DNA of 64,000 nucleotides from an uncultured Christensenellaceae bacterium (GTDB lineage: Bacteria > Bacillota > Clostridia > Christensenellales > UBA3700). Shown here piece after piece: positions 25,843-34,704 of the stretch. The stretch spans positions 186,001 to 250,000 of the forward strand of contig CAJUOU010000001.1 of NCBI GenBank assembly GCA_910588545.1, written 5' to 3'. The notes below the pieces were generated by a model, which searched no databases, was not told where the DNA came from, and worked only from the letters and a program-made list of their open reading frames with translations. A program made the position numbers and the translations under genes. The first letter of the stretch is position 1; each line of letters opens with the position of its first letter.

Positions 25843-27441
25843 ATGCGAAAGACTACAGCAGAAAATAATGCTAGAGCAAGAAAGAAAATGGATGCCAAAT
25901 GCAATATGCTTGGCTACTTGACGTCTAGTGATGAAATGAGTAGATTCACGCCGAATCTATATGATGATATATTTATTTTCAAATCAAAGAACAAAGTTGA
26001 TGCTATTTCTGAGCGTGCAAAATACAAACGTAACGATTTCTTCGAAAATGAGGACACTGCACCTGAAATTGTAGAGGCAGTTGCGGAAGAAATTCCTGCT
26101 GTTGCCGAACCTGTTGTTGCAGAGGAAGTTGTTACTGAGGAACCTATTGCAGAACCTATCGACGAAGTTCTTCCTGTTATTGCAGAACAAGTAGAAGAAC
26201 CTGTCGCAGAGGAAATTGTTGTTGAGCTTGAGCCGCTACCATTTGTTATATTGGAGCCTATTGCAGTTGAACAAACTCTTATTACCGAAGCTGAGTCAAT
26301 AGTGGAAACTGAGCCGGTTGTCGAAATGGAGACTATTGAAGAGGAAACTGTTGTAGAGCTTGAGCCACTTCCACTTGTAGTATTAGAGCCAATCCTTGTA
26401 GAAGAAATCGAAGAGGTTGAGGAAGTTGAAGAAACAGTAGTTCCTGAACTTGCGGAATCAATCACAGAAGTAATAGAGGAAAGCGCAGAAGAAGAGCCTG
26501 TTGTAGAAGAAGTAGTCGAAGAGGTAGTAGAGGAAGAAATTTATGTTGAGCCTGAACATGTTGAGGAAGTTTCCGAGACAGCTCCGTTTATGGCAGTATT
26601 GATTGACCCATCGACCGAAGAAGATGCAGAGCTACTTAAAGAAAGATATAAGACAGTACCGCTTGAAAAGAGATTTGAAAGAGGTAACGAAAGTGTTAGA
26701 CAGTACTATACAGCATTGAAAAACGAATTGCTATCTTACGAAAGAGTTAAATCACGTATGTCTAAAAAGTTTGATACTTTTAGTATTGCAAGATTTACGG
26801 TAGCAAAAATAACTGTTAAAAACGATGTCGTAAAATTGTATTTAGCTTTGGCAAATGACTCTATTGACACTAAGTATTACACTGAAGACGTTTCAAATAG
26901 TGAAATTTATGACCAAACACCTACTTTACATAACGTAAAATCTAAACGTGGTTTGAAATATGGTATTGAGCTTATTAATGAAATTATGACCTCTATCGGA
27001 TACCAAAAGGTTGAAGGTTATGAGCCGATTGATTTCGGAGCGGAGTTTGCGCCTGTACCTGTAAGTGTTAAAAAACAGTATATTGCAGATTTGATGAAAC
27101 CTGTAATTTCTGTAGAAGAGTGCAATTTGATTACAAACGAATTGGCTTATGATATGTTAACAATCGTTAAGAGCGATAAATACACAATTAACAAGTTTTA
27201 TCCTGTAGTTAAATACAGAATGTATACCGATGATTTAACTCATTGGTTTGAAGATGGCGAAACAGTAACTATCGAGGCATTGCAAGAAAAAGGTGTTCTT
27301 CCAAAAGTTGATAACTTGTTCTTGGAAGTTCATGGCAGAGGTATTCTTGATAGAAAATTGTTTGTAGAAGCTCACTCATACGATATGAAAGCTATTAAGA
27401 TGATTTTATTGACTGACGGTGAAGCTGTACAATACAAATAA
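25843..27441 (+). CDS. acidic Glu/Val-rich protein with a uL15-like C-terminal domain
   Basis: A 532-residue protein in three parts. Residues 1 to about 65 are basic. Residues about 66-245 are low complexity, almost only E, V, P, A, I and L, with a duplicated unit (VVELEPLPFVILEPI and VVELEPLPLVVLEPI). A folded part follows: YYTALKNELLSYERVKSRMS to TSIGYQKV (about 285-388), a segment I recall from long Firmicutes proteins without a name, and a C-terminal region (about 460-530) with FEDGETVTIEALQEKG and GRGILDRKLFVEAHSY that matches the C-terminal pattern of ribosomal protein uL15. It is not the ribosomal protein itself, which is near 150 residues. No signal peptide. Role unknown; ribosome or RNA binding is inferred. 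Confidence 0.75.
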   Translation: MRKTTAENNARARKKMDAKCNMLGYLTSSDEMSRFTPNLYDDIFIFKSKNKVDAISERAKYKRNDFFENEDTAPEIVEAVAEEIPAVAEPVVAEEVVTEEPIAEPIDEVLPVIAEQVEEPVAEEIVVELEPLPFVILEPIAVEQTLITEAESIVETEPVVEMETIEEETVVELEPLPLVVLEPILVEEIEEVEEVEETVVPELAESITEVIEESAEEEPVVEEVVEEVVEEEIYVEPEHVEEVSETAPFMAVLIDPSTEEDAELLKERYKTVPLEKRFERGNESVRQYYTALKNELLSYERVKSRMSKKFDTFSIARFTVAKITVKNDVVKLYLALANDSIDTKYYTEDVSNSEIYDQTPTLHNVKSKRGLKYGIELINEIMTSIGYQKVEGYEPIDFGAEFAPVPVSVKKQYIADLMKPVISVEECNLITNELAYDMLTIVKSDKYTINKFYPVVKYRMYTDDLTHWFEDGETVTIEALQEKGVLPKVDNLFLEVHGRGILDRKLFVEAHSYDMKAIKMILLTDGEAVQYK

Positions 27442-27574
27442 TATGGCTTAGTGGTTTGATAATTTAAACGGGATATTTTAATGATTTATAAATAGCATAT
27501 TGCTTGTTTGAATAAAGCCGATTATAGCAAAATTTATAAAATTTAATTGATTATCAATTTATAATGTTATAATT

Positions 27575-27612
27575 AAAAATAATGATTTTAGTTTTTAAAA
27601 TCATTATTTTTT
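27575..27612 (+). terminator. intrinsic terminator after the acidic repeat protein gene
   Basis: A perfect 16-bp stem (27575-27590 with 27596-27611) around a 5-nt loop, ending in a run of six T. It lies about 135 bp after the stop codon; the bases between hold nothing I can name. Confidence 0.75.
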
Positions 27613-27806
27613 ATGCAAATTAAAACCTTAATTTTATTAATGTAGCTTGTACAAATAAATTTTAGTTTTTAATATAGATACAATATTAGGCATTATGTTT
27701 TAGACAATGTGGGTGCGTTAGTAAAACTTTAATATGTATGGTAAAAGTTATTATGAAAAGGCAATAATTCAATAAACTTATAAAATAATAAAATGAGTAA
27801 AAAACA
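27613..27806. other. intergenic region upstream of dnaX
   Basis: Nearly 200 bp of AT-rich sequence (about 410 bp between the flanking genes in total). I looked for the SRP RNA gene, which lies here in Bacillus, and did not find its conserved core. No open frame is convincing. Confidence 0.5.
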
Positions 27807-27835
27807 TTGCAAAAGATTGGCTTTTATGATACAAT
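27807..27835 (+). promoter_or_regulatory. dnaX promoter
   Basis: TTGCAA (27807-27812), 17 bp, TACAAT (27830-27835). Transcription would start near 27842, just past the first ATG of the frame, which supports the ATG at 27853 as the true start. Confidence 0.7.
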
Positions 27836-27852
27836 ATTAAATGAGGTGTTAT

Positions 27853-29376
27853 ATGGCATATATATCGATATACAGGAAATATAGACCTTATGATTTTGAC
27901 GGAATAGTCGGTCAGGAACATATTGTCAGGATATTGCGTAATCAAATTAAAACCGATACTATTGGTCATGCTTACTTGTTTACGGGAACTAGAGGAACAG
28001 GTAAAACTTCCATTGCAAAAATATTTGCGCGTGCGGTTAATTGTACCAATAATGATAACGGGCAAGCATGCGGTAAATGCGATGTTTGCCTGTCGCTTTC
28101 AGGTGCCAATAACCTTGATATAATTGAAATCGATGCTGCATCTAACAACGGAGTTGATGAAATTAGGGAACTGAGGGAATCGGTCAAATATCCGCCTGCC
28201 GTAGGTCGGTTTAAGGTGTATATAATTGACGAGGTGCACATGCTTTCTATAGGAGCATTTAACGCCCTATTAAAGACATTGGAAGAGCCGCCTAGTCATG
28301 TTATATTTATTTTGGCAACTACAGAGGTCCATAAACTTCCGCAAACTATTTTGTCAAGGTGTTTGAGGTTTGATTTTAGATTGGTGCCTACAAATAGTAT
28401 AGCTGGCAGGATAAAGTATATATTTGACGATATGGGGATAAAATGCACACAGGACGCTTGCTTAGCGATTAGTGAGGCAGGAGATGGTTCTGTGAGAGAT
28501 GCACTTTCGATAGCAGATATGTGTGTGTCCTACGGAGAGGGAAATATAGATTATAATGTAGTGCTGGATGTTTTGGGACAATCTAATCCAAACATAATTT
28601 TGGATATTATCGATTGTACTTTAAACGGAGATATTTCCACTGCTTTAACTTTGATTGACAATTTGTCTAATTACGGAAAAAGCATGAGTGTATTGGCACG
28701 TGACATTACTAAAATGTTCCGTAATTTATTTATAGTTCAAAATGTAGTGACACCCGAAAAAACTTTAAGTTTACCTACAGAGTTGATTGAAAGGTTAAAA
28801 GAGCTTAGAAGTGTTAATAGTGATAGAGTTCTTCAATGTGTAGATATTATGTCAAATGTAGAGTCAAATATGCGTTATAGCAGCATGCCAAGGACATTAC
28901 TTGAGTCAAGCATTGCAAAATGCGCCGACCCAAGAGCTAATATTGATTTGACAGGTGTAATTACACGTCTTAAAAGTTTGGAAGATAAAATCGCAAACGG
29001 CAATTTTAGTTTGAACAGCGATGCTAAAGAAGAGAATAAAGTAAAAAGACAGTTCTCGAAATCTGCGTGCTGTGGATTTTTGATAAAAGCTACAAGAGAT
29101 TTGAAAAAATACGCTTTGTATAGTGAGCTTACAGAACTTAACAAGGATAATTTTAGTTTGGATAACGGTGTTGTTAATATAAGACCTTCAAGAAAAAATA
29201 TGGCGGATATTTTGCTTATGCCGGAATATTTTGATTTACTAAAAAATTTGATTGTAAATGAATTTGAGGGAGTAAATGACATTGTGGTTATAAAAAGCGA
29301 TAAAATCGTAAATATAGATGACGATATTGCTTTTGTAAAAGGACTGTTTGACAATGATATTATCAAAATGAAATAA
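27853..29376 (+). CDS. dnaX: DNA polymerase III subunit gamma/tau
   Basis: The start at 27853 follows GAGGTG and gives MAYISIYRKYRPYDFDG, the usual DnaX N-terminus; 507 residues. Walker A is GTRGTGKTS (about residue 46), the zinc module has four cysteines in CTNNDNGQACGKCDVC, Walker B is VYIIDEVHML, and the sensor LATTEVHKLPQTILSRC follows. It is the clamp-loader ATPase that puts the sliding clamp on DNA and links the replicase. The C-terminal part (from about 370) is short and divergent, as in other Clostridia. It leads the conserved dnaX-ybaB-recR operon. Confidence 0.97.
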   Translation: MAYISIYRKYRPYDFDGIVGQEHIVRILRNQIKTDTIGHAYLFTGTRGTGKTSIAKIFARAVNCTNNDNGQACGKCDVCLSLSGANNLDIIEIDAASNNGVDEIRELRESVKYPPAVGRFKVYIIDEVHMLSIGAFNALLKTLEEPPSHVIFILATTEVHKLPQTILSRCLRFDFRLVPTNSIAGRIKYIFDDMGIKCTQDACLAISEAGDGSVRDALSIADMCVSYGEGNIDYNVVLDVLGQSNPNIILDIIDCTLNGDISTALTLIDNLSNYGKSMSVLARDITKMFRNLFIVQNVVTPEKTLSLPTELIERLKELRSVNSDRVLQCVDIMSNVESNMRYSSMPRTLLESSIAKCADPRANIDLTGVITRLKSLEDKIANGNFSLNSDAKEENKVKRQFSKSACCGFLIKATRDLKKYALYSELTELNKDNFSLDNGVVNIRPSRKNMADILLMPEYFDLLKNLIVNEFEGVNDIVVIKSDKIVNIDDDIAFVKGLFDNDIIKMK

Positions 29377-29410
29377 ATATAATAATTTAGTAAAATTTGG
29401 AGGATTTATT

Positions 29411-29737
29411 ATGGCTAAATATGGTGGATTTGGTGGCGGCATGGGTAATATGCAACAACTTATGAAACAAGCACAAAAAATGCAAGAGGATATGATGGCT
29501 GCAAAAGAGCAACTTGCTGAGACCGAAGTTACAGGTACAAGCGGTGGCGGCATGGTAGAAATTACAATGACTTGCGATAAAAAAATTACTGCGGTAAGTA
29601 TTAAACCGGAAGCATGCGACCCTGAAGATATTGAAATGCTTGAGGATTTGATTGTTGCAGCATTTAATGATGCTGCGGAAAAAGCAGACGAAGAAAGTCA
29701 GTCTAAACTTGGTGCTTTTGCAGGACTAGGATTATAA
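29411..29737 (+). CDS. ybaB: YbaB/EbfC family nucleoid-associated protein
   Basis: A 108-residue protein with a Gly/Met-rich N-terminus (GGFGGGMGNMQQLMKQAQKM), a helix, then GTSGGGMVEITMTCDKKITAVSI and DPEDIEMLEDLIVAAFNDA, the full YbaB pattern. The family forms small dimers that bind DNA; its position between dnaX and recR is strongly conserved in bacteria. GGAGG stands 9 bp upstream. Its stop overlaps the recR start by one base, so the two are translationally coupled. Confidence 0.95.
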   Translation: MAKYGGFGGGMGNMQQLMKQAQKMQEDMMAAKEQLAETEVTGTSGGGMVEITMTCDKKITAVSIKPEACDPEDIEMLEDLIVAAFNDAAEKADEESQSKLGAFAGLGL

Positions 29738-30321
29738 TGCAATATATAGAACCGATTCAAAAATTAATTGCGGAATTTACAAAACTTCCCGGAGTAGGTT
29801 TGAAGACTGCTACTAGATACGCATATTCTATTATTAATATGTCGTTGGAAGATGCACAAAACTTTGCGGATGTGATAATGGATGTTAAGGAGAACGTCCA
29901 TTATTGCAGCGTTTGCGGTAATTATACCGATAAAGAAGTTTGCGAGATATGCGAAAACCGCGACAAATCGATTATCTGTGTGGTAAAAGAGCCTAAGGAT
30001 GTTATAGCTTTCGAAAAACTAAAAGACTATAAAGGTGTTTATCATATTTTGCACGGCACATTAAATCCGCTTATGGGGATTGGCGCAAATGATATTCGTA
30101 TAAAAGAATTGCTTTCACGCCTTGAGGGTGTACAGGAAGTTATAATGGCAACCAACTCGGATGTTGAGGGAGAGGCAACTGCTATGTATATAGCCCGTCT
30201 TGTAAAACCGCTCGGCATAAAGGTTACAAGGCTTGCACATGGTATACCTATCGGGTCGGATATTGAGTACGCAGACGAAACAACTTTATCGCGTGCATTG
30301 ATTGACAGACGCGAAATGTAA
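29737..30321 (+). CDS. recR: recombination mediator RecR
   Basis: A 194-residue protein with the helix-hairpin-helix near the N-terminus (FTKLPGVGLKTATRYAY), the four-cysteine zinc finger (CSVCGNYTDKEVCEIC), and a Toprim domain starting with IICVVKEPKDVIAFE and containing ATNSDVEGEATAMYIARL; the C-terminus has RLAHGIPIGSDIEYADETTL. RecR works with RecO and RecF to load RecA at gapped DNA. The length and order are normal. Confidence 0.97.
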   Translation: MQYIEPIQKLIAEFTKLPGVGLKTATRYAYSIINMSLEDAQNFADVIMDVKENVHYCSVCGNYTDKEVCEICENRDKSIICVVKEPKDVIAFEKLKDYKGVYHILHGTLNPLMGIGANDIRIKELLSRLEGVQEVIMATNSDVEGEATAMYIARLVKPLGIKVTRLAHGIPIGSDIEYADETTLSRALIDRREM

Positions 30322-30445
30322 ATTTATAAAAATTTTTATATTTAAAGTGATTTTTTGAGGGGCAATAATTACTTTTAAAATAACCTAAGTAGTTGAAAAA
30401 CAGCCTGTGTCTTTTTTCGACAATAGTTAATTTAAAGGAGTTTTT

Positions 30446-31366
30446 ATGAAAAATAAAATTGTTATTGTATTGTCCTTGATTATCGTTTTGGTAGCGGTAC
30501 TTAGCGGTTGTAAGAAACCAGATGCTATGGGGACTGAACTGTATGACCCGAACGCTGTAGGTATGAAAGTCATTGAGGGCGAAGATTCCTATAACGTGAT
30601 GAAGCAGGCTTATAAGTACTATCAAAACTGTTCTGACTATAAAATGGAAATTGATTTTGTATTCGAAGCAATGGCTGTCGGTATGGAATTGTACCAAAAT
30701 TCATATCAAAATATTATAAGAAACGGCGGAGATTACTACGATTACTATATTGTTGCAGGTAAGGGCAGTTTTGTTCCTGCACCAAGCGGGCACGTATTTT
30801 ATTACTTGAATAACGGCGAAGATTATGCAAAATATTATGGCGACCATAATAGGGATAGCTATAAAAATGCGGTAAGACTGAATGACGATAAAAAAGTAGT
30901 TGCAGATTTTTCAGCTATGCAATGGGGTAAATTTGATGCCGATGTTGAGGCAGATGGTGTAAAATCCCCTATTGACAGAGTAAATAAATTGAAAACAAAT
31001 TTGCATCAATATAATTGGCTTGAAGAAAAATATTTGTCAAGCAATACCGATAGGAAAGTTTATGAGAAAAACGGCAAATACTATTGTACAATTATGATAA
31101 ATACAACTGCAATGGATGACAGTATCGCTCAGCCCGAAGTTATAAAAGCAATCGAGAAAGCAACAGGCGGAAAATATAAACAGTTCAATAAGGATACTCG
31201 AATGATTGCAGAACTTGAAAAAGTAGATGGTAGTTATAGGTTTAGTCAGTTTGTGCTTATGGAAGATTATTCGGGTACTAAAGTAGTAAAACTTGAAGTG
31301 TCTCAGTATTATTGGCATAAATTTAGCTATGATTCTAAAAGTTTGGTTATTCCGTCATGGGATTGA
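30446..31366 (+). CDS. lipoprotein of unknown function
   Basis: A 306-residue protein with a signal peptide and lipobox ending VLSGCKK (about residue 22), so it should sit on the outer face of the membrane. The mature part begins PDAMGTELYDPNAVG and is rich in Tyr, Asp and Lys, with many short strands, but I recognise no domain. AAGGAG stands 7 bp before the ATG. The 124-bp gap after recR has no clear terminator, so read-through from the dnaX operon is possible. Confidence 0.78.
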   Translation: MKNKIVIVLSLIIVLVAVLSGCKKPDAMGTELYDPNAVGMKVIEGEDSYNVMKQAYKYYQNCSDYKMEIDFVFEAMAVGMELYQNSYQNIIRNGGDYYDYYIVAGKGSFVPAPSGHVFYYLNNGEDYAKYYGDHNRDSYKNAVRLNDDKKVVADFSAMQWGKFDADVEADGVKSPIDRVNKLKTNLHQYNWLEEKYLSSNTDRKVYEKNGKYYCTIMINTTAMDDSIAQPEVIKAIEKATGGKYKQFNKDTRMIAELEKVDGSYRFSQFVLMEDYSGTKVVKLEVSQYYWHKFSYDSKSLVIPSWD

Positions 31367-31472
31367 AAAATAATTATTAATGTAAAAAATTATTATTTGA
31401 TTTTTTTTGGGATAGATTTAAAAATATGTAAAACCATTCAAAAATCGATATTAAATTGTTTGTGGAGTAAAA

Positions 31473-32243
31473 ATGAAAGATAAAATCATTAAAAAAGTTA
31501 AAGAAGACAGCGTGTTTTTTTTGCTGTCCATATTAGCGGGACTGATGATAGCAATCGGTGGTATAGCCTATCTTTACATAACCGGTTTTGATAGCAACAA
31601 TATTTGGCTTAAAATAGCGGGTGGCTTTGCCTTTACTATTGGATTGACTTTTATTGTTTTGCTTGAATTTAAACTTTTTACAGGACTTAACTGTGATTTG
31701 CTAAAAACCAACTATAAAGATTGGTATAAGTTAATTGTAAGTTTTTTAGGAAATTGCGTAGGTTGTTGGTTTGGGGCTCTATTGATTTTTAAAACACCTA
31801 TCGGAAACACTGTTATTACAAGAGCAATCGAACTTTATACTGTTAAGTTGGATATGGATTGGTGGGTAGTAGTACTATCGGGTATTTTGTGCGGAGTATT
31901 TATTACTATGGCAGTTTTGGGTAACAGAGCTTGCAAAGGCAATAAGACCGCGGGAATAATTTGCGTAGTATTTCCTATATTGATATTTGTAATTTTAGGG
32001 GTAGAACACTCTGTAGCAAATCAAGTTTATTTTGCACTAGCAATATTGGGAGGAAAACCATTTGTCGGACAAATTGTATTGCAGACATTTTTGGTAATGA
32101 TAGGCAATATAATAGGCGGTATATTAATACCTCTGGTGCTTTGGGTAAAAGAGAAATTTATTTCAAAAGAAAATACAAAAAATGATATTGTTGAAGATAA
32201 CATAAAAGAAAGTAATGTCAACATTGATATCAAAGAAAAATAA
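31473..32243 (+). CDS. formate/nitrite transporter family protein
   Basis: A 256-residue protein with six to seven hydrophobic segments. The family signatures of the FocA/NirC channels are visible: GLMIAIGGIAYLYITG near the N-terminus, an L-F-T-G loop (KLFTGLNCDLL), CGVFITMAVLGNRACKG, and GVEHSVANQVYF, which carries the central histidine of the channel. These pentameric channels pass formate, nitrite, hydrosulfide or other small anions; the substrate is undecided. The C-terminus is a charged cytoplasmic tail. A strong terminator follows. Formate export fits a fermentative anaerobe. Confidence 0.87.
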   Translation: MKDKIIKKVKEDSVFFLLSILAGLMIAIGGIAYLYITGFDSNNIWLKIAGGFAFTIGLTFIVLLEFKLFTGLNCDLLKTNYKDWYKLIVSFLGNCVGCWFGALLIFKTPIGNTVITRAIELYTVKLDMDWWVVVLSGILCGVFITMAVLGNRACKGNKTAGIICVVFPILIFVILGVEHSVANQVYFALAILGGKPFVGQIVLQTFLVMIGNIIGGILIPLVLWVKEKFISKENTKNDIVEDNIKESNVNIDIKEK

Positions 32244-32337
32244 TAATATATTTAAACAAATAAACAGCACCGCAAACCGCACTTCCCATAGGGAATTAAA
32301 TACTAAATTTTTTAGAGTTGTACTTTCAAGCGAGGAC

Positions 32338-32371
32338 AAAAGCTCTCGAACGATATGTTCGAGAGCTTTTT
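32338..32371 (+). terminator. intrinsic terminator after the formate/nitrite transporter gene
   Basis: aaaagctctcgaac (32338-32351) pairs perfectly with gttcgagagctttt (32357-32370) around a 5-nt loop. A-run and T-run flank the stem, so it can act on both strands and also serves the convergent gene that ends at 32414. Confidence 0.88.
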
Positions 32372-32413
32372 ACTACAAACTATTTAGAAAGACAAATTGA
32401 AATTTATCTTATT

Positions 32414-33124
32414 TTATAGAATAAATTGTTTAGCCCACGCAACGGGATTTTCTCGATAAAATCCGCAATGCCCGTAGCTTTTCATTTTGTGGATATGATA
32501 TTTTTTTATTCGTGTCTTACAAAGTCGGGCTATATCCTTGCTACCATAAATAAACGTAACTTTTTTTAGTTTATCTTGGGGCAATTTATAAACTTTTGTG
32601 TTGTAGCAACTTCCTATAAGGTTGTTTAAGCTATCCTGCGACACAAGGGGAGCAATATCCTTTTGATGTTCTCCCATACCGTTAAAATACTTATTTAACT
32701 CTTTTTCCACGTCGTGCTCGCCAGACTTAATTTTCTTTAAGCATTTAGAATAACTTTTCAGAAAGTGATTTTTAACTAACCCAGGGAAGTTAAAAAGTGG
32801 CGCGCTGTCGATGATTGCTTTTTCAGTCATATTTGAGTTATTACAAAAAAAGTCGTAAGCAATGTTTCCGCCCAAAGAAAATCCTGCAACCGCATAAAGG
32901 GACGAAACGTTATTTTCAGATAAAAACTCTTTTATTTGTCTAATCTCGTCATCGGTAGATATAAAAGTTGAGTTTTTGTAATGCCCCGACAACGTAGGCA
33001 CGATAACATAAAAGTCATTTGCAAGCATCGGTGTTATGGGCGCAAAAAAATCTGCGTTTGTAAATAAAGTGTGAATCAGCAAAACCGCCCTATTATTTTT
33101 GTCGCCATAAGTTTGAAATCTCAT
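32414..33124 (-). CDS. alpha/beta hydrolase
   Basis: I place the start at the ATG at 33124-33122, which follows TAGGAG by 10 bp; a longer frame exists upstream. The product has 236 residues. The N-terminal strand and oxyanion region are RAVLLIHTLFTNADFF, the nucleophile elbow is GFSLGGN with the catalytic serine, the acid is probably the aspartate in YGSKDIA, and the histidine is in YGHCGFYREN near the C-terminus. It is a soluble enzyme of unknown substrate. It overlaps no neighbour; the kinase gene lies 54 bp upstream on the same strand, probably in one transcript. Confidence 0.82.
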   Translation of the reverse strand: MRFQTYGDKNNRAVLLIHTLFTNADFFAPITPMLANDFYVIVPTLSGHYKNSTFISTDDEIRQIKEFLSENNVSSLYAVAGFSLGGNIAYDFFCNNSNMTEKAIIDSAPLFNFPGLVKNHFLKSYSKCLKKIKSGEHDVEKELNKYFNGMGEHQKDIAPLVSQDSLNNLIGSCYNTKVYKLPQDKLKKVTFIYGSKDIARLCKTRIKKYHIHKMKSYGHCGFYRENPVAWAKQFIL

Positions 33125-33178
33125 TTTATAATAACTCCTATGCATATTTAATTTTGGCAAACTCCGCTAAATTGAAAT

Positions 33179-33691
33179 TTATAAGTCAATATCAACTTTA
33201 TATTCCGTATCTATCAAAATGTAGTTTAGTCCGTATTTTTTGCACATTTGCAAATTGCTTACGTTTTCTTTAATAAGATTTCTCTGTTCCAAATCGCCGC
33301 TTGTAAGCCTTTGTTCAACTATACTTTCATTTGCTAAAATGTCGGCAAAATGCTTTTCTATATAGTTTTTGCTCATAATTAAGCAATAGTATTTGATTTG
33401 CAACAAATACTCTTTATTAAAATCTTTTGCCCAATCAAATGGTATGTAACAACCTTCCACAATAAGATTTTGTCCGTTTTCTATTGCCGTTTTGATTATT
33501 TCTTTAATTATCGTCCATAAATACGGCGTTAGTTTTTTGTCATCGGTTACGCTTATTGTTGTTTTATTGCTTCTTACCAAACCCATTTTTAAGTGGTCAA
33601 TAGAAAGATACGGAAATTTATACTTTTCCAACAATTTTTGTGCCAATACGGTTTTTCCCGTATGAGTTGTTCCCGCAATTAGAACTATCAT
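33179..33691 (-). CDS. P-loop kinase-like ATPase
   Basis: A 170-residue protein with Walker A AGTTHTGKT at the N-terminus, then LSIDHLKMGLVRS and LIVEGCYIPFDWAKDF, the layout of small-molecule kinases related to adenylate and shikimate kinases. The end of the protein has KYGLNYILIDTEY. The phosphate acceptor is unknown. AGAGG precedes the start. It is followed by the hydrolase gene on the same strand. Confidence 0.78.
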   Translation of the reverse strand: MIVLIAGTTHTGKTVLAQKLLEKYKFPYLSIDHLKMGLVRSNKTTISVTDDKKLTPYLWTIIKEIIKTAIENGQNLIVEGCYIPFDWAKDFNKEYLLQIKYYCLIMSKNYIEKHFADILANESIVEQRLTSGDLEQRNLIKENVSNLQMCKKYGLNYILIDTEYKVDIDL

Positions 33692-33798
33692 AACTTTCCT
33701 CTAAATTACTGTTTATCGTACAATCATTATATCACGAAAAATGAAAGAGCGCAACTGATTGAATTTTGCTGGAAATATAAAACATATCTATATCTTAC

Positions 33799-33816
33799 TA
33801 GGCTACGCGTAGCCTA
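33799..33816. repeat. perfect 18-bp palindrome
   Basis: TAGGCTACGCGTAGCCTA reads the same on both strands with no loop. It lies in the 239-bp gap between the kinase gene and the acetyltransferase gene, and is far more GC-rich than its surroundings. No T-run follows. It could be a protein-binding site or the relic of an insertion. Confidence 0.6.
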
Positions 33817-33930
33817 ATTCGTCCATGAAAAAAGTACTAAAAAGGCACAGCTTAACGCTATGACTAAATCTTTTTATTTGCGTTTTATTAAATTCCCTAT
33901 GAGAACTACGATAAACTTCGGTGCTTTTTG

Positions 33931-34704
33931 TTAATACTTGCTTATTATCAAGGCGTTATTTACTTTTAAATTAGGCGTACAATCATTTAAATATTTGATT
34001 TGAAATAATTCCTTTTCACCTGTTAAATCATTGATAAAATAAGTAAAACCGTCTAATTGTTTTATATTGTTAAGAATATTACAGTTTGGGAGTACAATTA
34101 TTTCAATACTATTGCCATCCTTTAAAAACCAACCGATAGGAAGTTGATTTTTATATACTATTAAAATTTCACTTCCGCTCATATCGCAATCGTCAAGTAA
34201 ATCTAAAATTATATTATCGGTTATCTGTTGATATAATGAATATTCTTTTGAAATGTCGTTGTATAGGTCTAAAATCAATTTAGTATCGATTTTTGTAGCT
34301 TTTTTAGTTGTAATTTCGATATTTGGGACATGAGAAATTGGAACTAAATTGCCGCAAATTAATGGCTTGAAACCATATTTTTTGTAGTAGTCCTTGCTTA
34401 CAGGCGATAATATAGCCATTTGATAATTTTTAGACGTCAAGTCGTTTAAAACTTCATTTAGCAGGTTGTTCATTATGCCTTTGTTACGCATATTTGGAGC
34501 AGTGCATACCCCTGTAATCAATGCGGTTTTAAAGCTTTTGTAATTTTGACACAAATTCAAATCTACAACGTTTACTAAGCCGACAGTTGTATTATTTAAT
34601 ACTTTTTCATAGGAAAATATTTTATTACGCCTTTTATCAAAATAAAAGTTTGTAAATTTATCTCCGTCTCCAAAAACCAAATTGTAAAGTTCTTTTTTGT
34701 TCAT
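33931..34704 (-). CDS. GNAT-family acetyltransferase (Eis-like)
   Basis: A 257-residue protein starting MNKKELYNLVFGDGDKFTNFY. The acetyl-CoA site is seen in ALITGVCTAPNMRNKGIMNNLL, the V-x-x-x-x-R/N-x-x-G type motif A, followed by AILSPVSKDYYKKYGF. The C-terminal half resembles the two-domain enhanced-intracellular-survival type, as in many Firmicutes, with a possible sterol-carrier-like end. Substrate unknown. The start lies inside the upstream DUF2156 gene with an overlap of 47 bp, which is long and implies coupled translation; no strong ribosome site is seen. Confidence 0.8.
   Translation of the reverse strand: MNKKELYNLVFGDGDKFTNFYFDKRRNKIFSYEKVLNNTTVGLVNVVDLNLCQNYKSFKTALITGVCTAPNMRNKGIMNNLLNEVLNDLTSKNYQMAILSPVSKDYYKKYGFKPLICGNLVPISHVPNIEITTKKATKIDTKLILDLYNDISKEYSLYQQITDNIILDLLDDCDMSGSEILIVYKNQLPIGWFLKDGNSIEIIVLPNCNILNNIKQLDGFTYFINDLTGEKELFQIKYLNDCTPNLKVNNALIISKY

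Noticed and set aside
25914..26465. A 183-codon open frame on the minus strand, rich in Ser and Thr, opposite the acidic repeat gene.
   Set aside because: It is the antisense of Glu/Val repeat codons, has no ribosome site and its composition is fully explained by the repeats on the other strand.
27442..27852. Signal recognition particle RNA upstream of dnaX, as in Bacillus.
   Set aside because: The conserved GGTCAGG...GGAAGCAGCC core is absent.
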